Shown here: positions 27,066 to 34,367 of the stretch, piece by piece
Numbering within the stretch: position 1 is the stretch's first letter
How the letters are laid out: each line of letters begins with the position of its first letter
Source of the DNA: Streptomyces inusitatus
GTDB taxonomy: Bacteria; Actinomycetota; Actinomycetes; Streptomycetales; Streptomycetaceae
NCBI RefSeq assembly: GCF_014651115.1
Contig: NZ_BMWG01000024.1
Location: 1 to 64,000 of the forward strand
Reading direction: 5' to 3'
Length of the DNA: 64,000 nt
Notes under the pieces: model-generated
The model's input: the letters and a program-made list of their open reading frames with translations, nothing else
Database searches by the model: none
What the model was told of the DNA's origin: nothing
Made by a program: the position numbers and the translations under genes

Positions 27066-27710
27066 ATGCGTCCTCATGTTTTCGGGCAGGAGCCCGACAG
27101 TGGACACCGCGGTCCCGGTCATCCGGGTCGGGGTGGGTTCGACGGGCGGCGGGGGGCCTTCGGGCCGTTTGGTCCGCCCGGGCCGCCGTTCGGGCCGCCG
27201 TTCGGGGGTGGGCCCTTCGGTGGGCCGCCGTTCGGCGGTGGGGGTCGTGGGCGGCACGGGGGGCGGGGGAGGGCGCGGCGCGGGGATGTGCGTGCCTCGA
27301 TCCTGGCGCTGCTCAAGGACCGTCCGATGCACGGGTACCAGATGATCCAGGAGATCGCCGAGCGCAGCGGCGGGGCCTGGAAGCCCAGCCCCGGTTCGGT
27401 CTACCCGACCCTTCAGCTGCTGGAGGACGAGGGGCTGATCACCAGTGCGAGCGAGGGCGGCAAGAAGCTGTTCACGCTCACCGAGCAGGGCACGGCCGAG
27501 GCGGAGGCCGGGCCGGACGCTCCCTGGGAGGAGGCCGGCCGGGGCGTCGACTGGGAGGCGGTCAATGAGACCCGGCAGGCGGTCTGGGGGCTGATGGAGG
27601 CCTTCGGCCAGGTCACGAAGACCGGCACCGCCGAGCAGCGGACCCGGGCCGTGGAGGTCGTCGACGAGGCCCGTAAGAAGCTCTATCTGATTCTCGCCGG
27701 CGAGCACTGA
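27066..27710 (+). CDS. PadR-family transcriptional regulator with Gly/Pro/Phe-rich N-terminus
   Basis: This 214-residue protein starts with a low-complexity tail (about 1-75, GPFGPPGPPFGPPFGGGPF-type repeats, then an RGRHGGRGRARR basic patch). A PadR winged helix follows (about 76-150: VRASILALLKDRPMHGYQMI, then GSVYPTLQLLEDEGLI and LTEQG) and a C-terminal dimerisation helix. ATG 27066 is preceded by GGAAGGAG. The tail could mediate assembly, or unusual DNA contacts through the basic patch. The gene lies immediately to the right of the transposon insertion; its promoter (27015-27050) is intact. Confidence 0.9.
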   Translation: MRPHVFGQEPDSGHRGPGHPGRGGFDGRRGAFGPFGPPGPPFGPPFGGGPFGGPPFGGGGRGRHGGRGRARRGDVRASILALLKDRPMHGYQMIQEIAERSGGAWKPSPGSVYPTLQLLEDEGLITSASEGGKKLFTLTEQGTAEAEAGPDAPWEEAGRGVDWEAVNETRQAVWGLMEAFGQVTKTGTAEQRTRAVEVVDEARKKLYLILAGEH

Positions 27711-27749
27711 CCGGCGGGTGCTGAACGGCGAACGGTGACCCGCCGGGGC

Positions 27750-28103
27750 TCAGCACTGGCGGGTCGTCAGATCGGTGCGCCCGATGGGCGGCCACCAGAT
27801 CTCTGCCGAGTCGAACGAGTCGGAGGCCCGGGGGTGCGGCCCCTCGTCGTGGCAGTGGAAGGCCGCCCAGAACACGTCCGCGGGCAGCGCGGAGAGCGGT
27901 GCGTACACCCGGTAGACGTACTGCCGCCCGTCGGCTGCGAGCAGAGCGACCATCCAGAACATGACGGAAGGGACGCACTGGGGGAAGTCCCGGTTGCCGT
28001 CGGCACTCACGTACGGGAGTGAAGGGCAAGGCGGCGCGCGCCCCTGAGGACGAAGTGCCCCGATCTCATCCGCGAGGAGGAGGGACCGGTCGGTCGTGCC
28101 CAC
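27750..28103 (-). CDS. Hypothetical protein
   Basis: This protein of about 117 residues has a recognisable compact core: VMFWMVALLAADGRQYVYRV, then YAPLSALPADVFWAAFHCHD and FDSAEIWWPPIG. I do not know the family. Possible starts are GTG 28103 (after ACGGAAG) and GTG 28010. The longest frame would run into the divergent gene at 28174. The C-terminus ends TTRQC. Trp/Cys/His content and lack of a signal suggest a small cytoplasmic protein. Confidence 0.5.
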   Translation of the reverse strand: MGTTDRSLLLADEIGALRPQGRAPPCPSLPYVSADGNRDFPQCVPSVMFWMVALLAADGRQYVYRVYAPLSALPADVFWAAFHCHDEGPHPRASDSFDSAEIWWPPIGRTDLTTRQC

Positions 28104-28173
28104 CTTCCGTGGGATGGGCAAATAGGACTCTACGGGGATGTATGGAGCGGCTTTCCCTGATGGAGTGGGAGAT

Positions 28174-28698
28174 GTGCAGATCCACACCCGGCGACTGCCC
28201 GGGCAGCCCGCCGTCCCCGGGGCCGCAGACGACGCCGGACCCTGGGCCGAGCTGGCCCCGGTGATCGACGGGGCTCGCCGGAGGGCGGCGCGGGACGGCG
28301 ACCGTCAGCCGGACACCGCCCATCTGCTGCATTCGCTGGTCGAGGCGGACCCCGGGGTCCGGGCCGCGCTCGGATCCCGGGTCGTGCGGGTGCTCGGCTA
28401 TCTCGTGCAGCGCAGCATCGGCTACGGGCTGCGCTGGCGGGGCTCCGTCGAGGAGTCCGGCGCGCCGTCCGGCGTACGGGAGCGGGGGAAGGGCGCCGAG
28501 GCGTCCCGGTGGTCGCCCTCGGCGCTCGCCGCGCTCGACGCGGCGGTGGGGCGGGCCCGCTCGCGCGGGGACGCGCGGGTCGCGGGGGCCGATCTGCTCG
28601 CCGCCCTCGCCGCGGACTCCGGCTGCCGGGCGGTGGAGGTGCTGCGCCGGGCCGGGGTGGACGCCGAACAGCTCGGCGCGCGGATCGGGGCCGTCTGA
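28174..28698 (+). CDS. Clp N-terminal-domain-like protein
   Basis: This protein of about 174 residues carries two copies of the ClpA/ClpC N-domain repeat: TAHLLHSLVEADPGVRAALG with a helical partner, and VAGADLLAALAADSGCRAVE followed by VLRRAGVDAEQLG. It has no AAA ATPase module, so it is a stand-alone Clp_N protein. Such proteins may act as adaptor mimics or binding modules for Clp substrates, but this one is unstudied. GTG 28174 (GGAG upstream) is preferred; ATG 28138 in the same frame is an alternative. Confidence 0.7.
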   Translation: MQIHTRRLPGQPAVPGAADDAGPWAELAPVIDGARRRAARDGDRQPDTAHLLHSLVEADPGVRAALGSRVVRVLGYLVQRSIGYGLRWRGSVEESGAPSGVRERGKGAEASRWSPSALAALDAAVGRARSRGDARVAGADLLAALAADSGCRAVEVLRRAGVDAEQLGARIGAV

Positions 28699-28798
28699 CC
28701 GGCGCACGCCCCCGAGCGCGCCCCTGACCGGTCTCGACACTGTCTCGACATGTGCAACAGCCTCGACGGTGCTGACGATCCCCTGCCATCATGTCCCG

Positions 28799-29758
28799 AT
28801 GCACGTGTCTGGAAGCAGGAGTACGAGCCTGGGCATCGCCCTGGTCTCGGCGTTGGCGTTCGGTGGATCCGGCGTCGCGGCCAAGCCGCTGATCGAGGCG
28901 GGGCTCGACCCGCTGCACGTGGTGTGGCTGAGGGTGGCGGGCGCCGCGCTGGTGCTGCTCCCGCTGGCCTGGCTCCACCGTGATCTGCCCCGGCGCCAAC
29001 CCCTGCTGCTGCTCGGCTTCGGGCTGTTCGCGGTCGCGGGCGTCCAGGCCTTCTACTTCGCCTCCATCTCCCGGATACCCGTGGGGGTCGCCCTGCTGGT
29101 GGAGTACCTCGGCCCGGCCCTGGTGCTCGGCTGGATACGGTTCGTCCAGCGCCGGCCCGTCACCCCGGCGGCGGCGGTGGGCGTGGTCCTCGCGGTCACC
29201 GGGCTCGCGTGCGTGGTCGAGGTGTGGGCGGGGCTGAGCTTCGACGCCCTGGGGCTGCTGCTCGCGCTGGGCGCGGCCTGCTGCCAGGCCTGCTACTTCG
29301 TCCTCTCCGACCACGGCAGCGACGGCGCGGAACCGGCGAATCCGCTGGGAGTGATCGCGTACGGACTGATCGTCGGAGCCCTGGTGCTGACGGTGATCGC
29401 CCGGCCGTGGGGGATGGACTTCTCGCTGCTCGCCGGGAACGCCGATCTCGGCGGCACCGAGGTGGCGGCCTGGGCGCTGCTCTGCTGGGTGGTGCTGATC
29501 TCCACCGTGTTCGCCTATGTCACCGGCGTTCTGTCGGTGCGGCTGCTGTCCCCGCAGGTGGCCGGGGTGGTGGCCTGTCTTGAGGCGGTCGTCGCGACCG
29601 TGCTGGCGTGGGTGCTGCTCCGGGAGCATCTGTCGCTGCCGCAGATCCTGGGCGGCTCGCTGGTGCTGGTGGGCGCGTTCATCGCCCAGTCGCGCGCGCC
29701 GAAGGCCCCTTCACCGCCGCCCCCGGCGCGCGCTCCCGCTCACAGCGCCGCGAGATAG
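28799..29758 (+). CDS. EamA/DMT-family transporter
   Basis: This protein of about 319 residues has ten membrane helices arranged as two EamA repeats (GIALVSALAFGGSGVAAKPL, and again near GLLLALGAACCQACYFVLSD). It has the typical Pro in PVGVALLVEYLGPALVLGWI of the RhtA-like subfamily, which exports amino acids or metabolites. ATG 28799 begins MHVSGSRSTSLG. It ends 19 bases inside the convergent flavoprotein gene. The substrate is unknown. Confidence 0.87.
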   Translation: MHVSGSRSTSLGIALVSALAFGGSGVAAKPLIEAGLDPLHVVWLRVAGAALVLLPLAWLHRDLPRRQPLLLLGFGLFAVAGVQAFYFASISRIPVGVALLVEYLGPALVLGWIRFVQRRPVTPAAAVGVVLAVTGLACVVEVWAGLSFDALGLLLALGAACCQACYFVLSDHGSDGAEPANPLGVIAYGLIVGALVLTVIARPWGMDFSLLAGNADLGGTEVAAWALLCWVVLISTVFAYVTGVLSVRLLSPQVAGVVACLEAVVATVLAWVLLREHLSLPQILGGSLVLVGAFIAQSRAPKAPSPPPPARAPAHSAAR

Positions 29759-30417
29759 TCCGGCAGGGCCACCGAGGGCGCGAGACCGGGGGCCGGTATC
29801 GGCGTTCCGTACCCGCTCACCAGCGGTACGACCCCGGTCCAGTACGGCAGCTCCGCGTCCTGCGGATCGTCGTTCGGCGGGCCGTTGCGGATCTTGGCCG
29901 AGACTTCGGCCAGATCCAGCCGCAGCACCCCCGTGGCCGCCAGCTCACGGTCGTTGGCCGGGCGGGAGTCCCGGGCGCGGCCCGGGACCACGGCGTCGAC
30001 CAGGGCGTCGAAGGACAGCCGCTTCTCCGCCGGGTCCGTCACCCGGCGGGCCGTGCCGTGGATCATCACCGAGCGGTAGTTGAGCGAGTGGTGGAACGCC
30101 GAGCGGGCCAGCACCAGCCCGTCGACATGGGTCACCGTCAGGCAGACCTTCAGGCCCGGGTCGTCCCCCTCGCCCCCGCCTTCGCCCGCCGTACGCAGCG
30201 GGCGCGAGCCCGTCGAGCCGTGGACGTAGACGCGGCTGCCCACCCGGGCGTAGAGCGTCGGCAGCACCACCGGCGCGCCGTCCCGGAGGAAACCGAGATG
30301 GCAGACGTACGCCTCGTCGAGAATGGCGTGGACCTGTGCGTGGTCGTACACGGCGCGCTCGCGGGAGCGGGTGGGGACGGTGCGTTCGGTCGGCTCGTAG
30401 GCATCCGGCTCCGGCAT
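29740..30417 (-). CDS. Pyridoxamine 5'-phosphate oxidase-family flavoprotein
   Basis: This 225-residue protein has a split-barrel FMN-binding fold: AILDEAYVCHLGFLRDGAPV, VVLPTLYARVGSRVYVHGS, then LVLARSAFHHSLNYRSVMIH and a C-terminal lid. The pattern fits the FMN-binding PNPOx-like group that lies divergently to MocR regulators. ATG 30417 is supported by GGAGGG 5 bases upstream. Only 36 bp separate its start from the MocR gene start, so the regulator very likely controls it. It could use vitamin B6 vitamers or flavin as substrate. Confidence 0.85.
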   Translation of the reverse strand: MPEPDAYEPTERTVPTRSRERAVYDHAQVHAILDEAYVCHLGFLRDGAPVVLPTLYARVGSRVYVHGSTGSRPLRTAGEGGGEGDDPGLKVCLTVTHVDGLVLARSAFHHSLNYRSVMIHGTARRVTDPAEKRLSFDALVDAVVPGRARDSRPANDRELAATGVLRLDLAEVSAKIRNGPPNDDPQDAELPYWTGVVPLVSGYGTPIPAPGLAPSVALPDYLAAL

Positions 30418-30430
30418 TTGCGCCCTCCAT

Positions 30431-30453
30431 TGCACTAGTGCATAATATAGTTT
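30431..30453. promoter_or_regulatory. Operator and promoter shared by the MocR and PNPOx genes
   Basis: A perfect palindrome TGCACTAGTGCA (30431-30442) overlaps the -10-like TAATAT (30443-30448). The GTG of the MocR gene follows only 5 bases later, so its mRNA is probably leaderless. A further half-site TGTGCTAG lies at 30453-30460. This is a compact switch for two divergent genes, expected to be bound by the MocR protein. Confidence 0.72.
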
Positions 30454-31785
30454 GTGCTAGGAGAATATCGGATCGCAGGGCGTCGCGCATCGGAGATCGC
30501 GGCCAGCATCGAGCAGGGCGTGGGCGCGGGGGAGCTGGAGCCCGGCGCGCTGCTGCCGCCGATGCGGGAGCTGGCGACCTCGCTCGGGGTCAACCCGAAC
30601 ACGGTGGCCGCCGCCTATCGCACCCTGCGCGAGCGCGGAGTCATCGAGACCGCGGGCCGCCGGGGCAGCCGGGTGCGCTCCCGGCCCACCCGCACCGCGC
30701 GCGGCTCCCTCCGGGTCGACGCCCCGCCCGGTGTCCGCGATGTGGGCGAGGGCAACCCCGACCCCGCGCTGCTGCCCCCGCTCCGTGACGCGCTGGCCGC
30801 CGCCGCGCTGGGCGACGAGCGACGGCCGGGGCTCTACGGACAGGCCCCCGTCGACGAGGAGTTCGCCCGGCTCGCCCGCGCCGCGCTGGACGAGGACGGT
30901 GTGCCCGACGGCCCGGTCGCGGTCACCTCCGGCTCGCTCGACGCCATCGAGCGGGTGCTCGCCGCGCATCTGCGGCCCGGCGACGCGGTCGCCGTCGAGG
31001 ATCCGGGCTGGGGGAGCCTGCTCGACCTCGTGCCGTCCCTCGGGCTCCGGCCCGTCCCCGTCGGCGTCGACGACGACGGCCCCCTCCCCGCCGATGTGAA
31101 GCGGGCGCTCGCCGCCGGGGCCCGCGCGCTGATCGTCACCGACCGGGCCCAGAACCCCACCGGGGCCGTGATCGGCGAGCACCGCGCACAGCAGCTCCGC
31201 GCGGTCCTCACCCGCTTTCCCGACACCCTCCTGATCGAGGACGACCACGGGCACGCCATCGTCGACCAGCCGCTCCACCCCCTCGCCGGAACCACCCGGA
31301 GCTGGGCCTTCGTACGCTCCACCGCCAAGGCGTACGGGCCCGACCTCCGCGTCGCGCTGCTGACCGGCGACCCGGTCACCGTCGACCGGGTGACCGGCCG
31401 GCAGCAGCTGGGCCCCGGCTGGGTGAGCCGACTCCTCCAGCGGGCCGTAGTCCAGCTCTGGACCTCGGGCGCGGTCGATCCGCTCGCCGTGGCCCGCTCG
31501 TACGGGGAGCGGCGCGACGCGCTCGTGCGCGCCCTGGCCGAGCGGGGCGTCGAGGCGCACGGCCGCAGCGGGATGAATGTCTGGGTGCCGGTGCTCGACG
31601 AGACCGGCGCGGTGACCCGGCTGCTGCGCTCCGGCTGGGCGGTCGCCCCCGGCGCGCGGTACCGGCTCGACTCGCCGCCCGCCGTCCGGGTCACCGTCTC
31701 GCAGCTCTCGGCGGCGGACATCGTGCCGATCGCCGACGCCCTGGCCGACGCCGCGGGTCCCGCCCCCGCGCGCAGCTACGGCTGA
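30454..31785 (+). CDS. MocR-family regulator (GntR HTH fused to PLP aminotransferase-like domain)
   Basis: This 443-residue protein has an N-terminal GntR winged helix (about 8-75; LLPPMRELATSLGVNPNTVA and AAYRTLRERGVIETAGRRGS). A type I aminotransferase fold follows (about 95-435) with GNPDPALLPPL, RAQNPTGAVIG and the PLP-lysine region SFS-K-like STAKAYGPDLRVALLTG. MocR proteins sense PLP or amino-PLP adducts and control transport or vitamin B6 genes. GTG 30454 is leaderless-like. The divergent PNPOx gene suggests a role in vitamin B6 or flavin balance; the convergent EamA gene downstream is read the other way. Confidence 0.9.
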   Translation: MLGEYRIAGRRASEIAASIEQGVGAGELEPGALLPPMRELATSLGVNPNTVAAAYRTLRERGVIETAGRRGSRVRSRPTRTARGSLRVDAPPGVRDVGEGNPDPALLPPLRDALAAAALGDERRPGLYGQAPVDEEFARLARAALDEDGVPDGPVAVTSGSLDAIERVLAAHLRPGDAVAVEDPGWGSLLDLVPSLGLRPVPVGVDDDGPLPADVKRALAAGARALIVTDRAQNPTGAVIGEHRAQQLRAVLTRFPDTLLIEDDHGHAIVDQPLHPLAGTTRSWAFVRSTAKAYGPDLRVALLTGDPVTVDRVTGRQQLGPGWVSRLLQRAVVQLWTSGAVDPLAVARSYGERRDALVRALAERGVEAHGRSGMNVWVPVLDETGAVTRLLRSGWAVAPGARYRLDSPPAVRVTVSQLSAADIVPIADALADAAGPAPARSYG

Positions 31786-32801
31786 GGGGCCGGGGCCGGG
31801 GCCGGGGCTGTGGCTGTGGCCCCGGCCTGCGCGACCGGCTCGGCGGCGCGGGGCGGCCTACGGCGGGGGCGGCTCTGTGTCAGCGCCGCCCCCGCCAGGA
31901 CGATCAGCGCGCCCACCGGGGTGTTCCAGCCCAGCTCCTCGCCGAGCAGGGTGACGCCCGCCGCCGTGGCGATGACCGGGATGAAGTACGTGACCATCTG
32001 CGCGGTGGTCGGACCGATCTCCTCCACCAGCCCGTACTGGAGCAGCAGCGCCAGCCCGGTGCCCAGCGCGCCGAGCGCCACCACCGCCAGCAGCGGCACC
32101 ACCGCGAACGACTCGGGTACGGAGGTGAACAGCGGGGTGACGACGGCCAGCTGGACCGTGGCCAGCCCCAGCTGGGTCCCGGTGAGGGAGAGGTGCGAGT
32201 GGCCGGAGTCCGCCAGCGTGCGGCGGACGTAGATCCAGCCGATCGCGTAGAACAGCGAGGCGAGCAGCGCCATCGCGGTGCCCCGGACGTCGAGCCCGGA
32301 GAACCCCTGCCAGGCCCCCAGCACGGTGAGCACCCCCAGGAAGCCGAGGCCGAGACCGGCGACCCGCCGCCGGGTGGGCCGGTCCTCCGAGAGCGCGACC
32401 AGGGAGAGCAGCATGCCCCACAGCGGTGAGGTGGCGTTGCAGATGCCCGCCAGCGTCGAGGGGATCGTGAGTTCCGCGTACGAGAACAGCGAGAACGGTA
32501 TGGCGTTGAGCAGCAGCGCGGCCACGGTCAGATGACCCCAGGTGCGGGCCCCGCGCGGCAGCCGCTCCCGGCGCACGGCCATCGCCGCGGCCAGTACCGC
32601 CGTACCGAAGAACAGCCGGCCGAAGGTGACCTGGAACGGCGCGAACCCTTCGGTGCCGACCTTGATGAGAAGGAAGCTGAACCCCCAGATGAGGGAGACG
32701 ACCGCGAAGCGGATCCGCCAGTCCAGCCGGCGGCGGGCGGAGCCCGGCGGCTCGGTGGGGACAGGGGGAGGAGTCGCGTGGACGCGGACGGCGGAGGTCA
32801 T
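31776..32801 (-). CDS. EamA/DMT-family transporter (second)
   Basis: This 341-residue protein has ten membrane helices in two EamA repeats (FAVVSLIWGFSFLLIKVGTE; YAELTIPSTLAGICNATSPL; FYAIGWIYVRRTLADSG). Pro-rich N-terminal and Ala/Pro-rich C-terminal tails flank the membrane core. ATG 32801 follows a GAGAG stretch; the longer frame from 32837 is less likely. It is transcribed divergently from the LysR regulator and shares a 74-bp control region with a visible palindrome. It overlaps the MocR gene tail by 10 bp. Confidence 0.88.
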   Translation of the reverse strand: MTSAVRVHATPPPVPTEPPGSARRRLDWRIRFAVVSLIWGFSFLLIKVGTEGFAPFQVTFGRLFFGTAVLAAAMAVRRERLPRGARTWGHLTVAALLLNAIPFSLFSYAELTIPSTLAGICNATSPLWGMLLSLVALSEDRPTRRRVAGLGLGFLGVLTVLGAWQGFSGLDVRGTAMALLASLFYAIGWIYVRRTLADSGHSHLSLTGTQLGLATVQLAVVTPLFTSVPESFAVVPLLAVVALGALGTGLALLLQYGLVEEIGPTTAQMVTYFIPVIATAAGVTLLGEELGWNTPVGALIVLAGAALTQSRPRRRPPRAAEPVAQAGATATAPAPAPAPQP

Positions 32802-32831
32802 GGCTCTCACTCTCACCCGTTCAACCTCGTA

Positions 32832-32851
32832 GAACAAGCGAGAATTTGTTC
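32832..32851. promoter_or_regulatory. LysR-type operator between the EamA and LysR genes
   Basis: GAACAA (32832-32837), an 8-base spacer and TTGTTC (32846-32851) form an inverted repeat in the 74-bp gap between divergent starts 32801 and 32876. The position and size fit a LysR recognition site controlling both genes. Confidence 0.72.
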
Positions 32852-32875
32852 AGTAGTTCGATTAGCATTGCTTAC

Positions 32876-33808
32876 ATGTTGAATCTGGAGCGCCTGCGGA
32901 CCCTGGACGCGCTCGCCCGCCACGGCTCGGTCAGCGGCGCGGCCGACGGGCTGCATGTGACCACATCGGCCGTCTCCCAGCAGCTGGCCAAGCTGGAGCG
33001 CGAGGTCGGCCAGCAGCTGCTCGCCAAGAACGGGCGCGGCGTCCGGCTCACCGACGCCGGACGGCTGCTCGCGGACCACGCGGCACGGATCATCTCCCAG
33101 GTGGAGCTGGCCCAGTCCGACATCGAGGCCCAGCGCGGCCAGGTCGTCGGCGAGGCCAGGATCGGGGCGTTCCCCACCGCCGCCCGGGGGCTCTTCCCCG
33201 CAGCGCTCGCCGCGCTCCGCGCCGACCACCCCGAGCTGCGCGTCCGCTCCCGGGAGCTGGAGCCGGAGCAGGGGCTGAGAGCCGTCGTCCGGGGCGATCT
33301 CGATCTCGCCGTCGTGCTCGACTGGAGCAATAAACGACTGCCCGTCCCCGGCGGGCTCGCCCAGGCCCATCTGCTCGACGACATGCCCGACATCGCCATG
33401 CCCGCGGGCCACCGGCTCGCCGGCCGCTCCGAGGCGGACCTGGAGGAGTTCGCCGACGACGACTGGGTCTCCTGGCCGGAGGGCGAGTTCTGCCACGACT
33501 GGCTGATGTTCACCCTGCGCTCCCGGGGCATCGAGCCCCGCATCCCCCATCTCGCGGGCGAGCATCACACCCAGCTCGCGCTGATCGCGGCCGGCCTCGG
33601 CGTCTGCATCACCCCCAGGCTCGGCCGGGGCCCGGTCCCCGAGGGCGTGGCGCTCGTGCCCGTACGGCAGCGCGTGGTGCGCCATGTGTACGCGGTGTGG
33701 CGCACCGACGCGGACCGGCGGCCGTCGATCAGGGCCGCCGTCGGCGCGCTGCGTGCGGCGGCGGGTCCGGGGCCCGGGTCGGGTCCCGGACCGGGCTCAG
33801 CGCTCTGA
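32876..33808 (+). CDS. LysR-family transcriptional regulator
   Basis: This 310-residue protein has the LysR HTH at 1-62 (LNLERLRTLDALARHGSVSG, then AADGLHVTTSAVSQQLAKLE). A periplasmic-binding-like effector domain follows (about 85-290; RIGAFPTAARGLFPAALAAL, then DLAVVLDW). Divergent orientation to an EamA exporter is classical for LysR/ArgP-like control of amino-acid or metabolite export. The C-terminus has a short Pro/Gly-rich tail that overlaps the next, convergent gene by 12 bp. The effector cannot be told from sequence. Confidence 0.9.
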   Translation: MLNLERLRTLDALARHGSVSGAADGLHVTTSAVSQQLAKLEREVGQQLLAKNGRGVRLTDAGRLLADHAARIISQVELAQSDIEAQRGQVVGEARIGAFPTAARGLFPAALAALRADHPELRVRSRELEPEQGLRAVVRGDLDLAVVLDWSNKRLPVPGGLAQAHLLDDMPDIAMPAGHRLAGRSEADLEEFADDDWVSWPEGEFCHDWLMFTLRSRGIEPRIPHLAGEHHTQLALIAAGLGVCITPRLGRGPVPEGVALVPVRQRVVRHVYAVWRTDADRRPSIRAAVGALRAAAGPGPGSGPGPGSAL

Positions 33809-34264
33809 CAGCTTGCCGAAGTCCCAGGACGCGATCGCGTCCGGGGTCAGCCGCAGCCAGGCGTGCCCGCCGTCGTGCGGCATCCGGTCGAGGCCGAAGT
33901 ACTTCCGGGCGAACAGCCGCTCCGGGGTCTCCAGCTCCGGACAGGGCTCCCCGGTGCGCGGAGCCTCGCCGACCCGGACCGCCGAGCCCGACAGCTCGAC
34001 CCCGCGCAGCTCCCCGTACGCCTCGCCGGAGTCCATCACCGCCGACAGCCGGGGATCGCGGAGCAGCTGGGCCCAGCGGCGGCTGCGGGTCAGCGAGTAC
34101 AGCCACAGGGAGGCGCCGTCCCAGACGAACCAGAGCGGGCTGACGTGCGGACGGCCGTCCGGGCCCGTGGTGGCCACCCGGCAGGTGCGCCGCGCGGAGA
34201 GGAAGGCGTCCCGCTCGGCGGGCGTCATCATGATCCGGCGGCCCCGGCGCTGCACGGCTGCCAC
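33797..34264 (-). CDS. PPOX-class (F420/FMN) oxidoreductase-like protein
   Basis: This 155-residue split-barrel protein: MTPAERDAFLSARRTCRVAT, then TGPDGRPHVSPLWFVWDG, SLTRSRRWAQLLRDPRLSAV and VELSGSAVRVGE. The pattern is that of small PNPOx-fold proteins that bind F420 or FMN in actinobacteria. GTG 34264 has GAGGGG 5 bases upstream; an internal ATG pair at 34231 is an alternative. A C-terminal CPELETPERLFARKYFGLD follows. Substrate unknown. Confidence 0.82.
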   Translation of the reverse strand: MAAVQRRGRRIMMTPAERDAFLSARRTCRVATTGPDGRPHVSPLWFVWDGASLWLYSLTRSRRWAQLLRDPRLSAVMDSGEAYGELRGVELSGSAVRVGEAPRTGEPCPELETPERLFARKYFGLDRMPHDGGHAWLRLTPDAIASWDFGKLSER

Positions 34265-34367
34265 GGCGACCCCTCACCCCGTATCTGACTATGTGTCAGA
34301 AAGCATGGGCGTCCCGCTCGCCGAGCGCAAGGGGGGCGGCCTCGTCGGCCCGCCTCATCGGCCCGTC

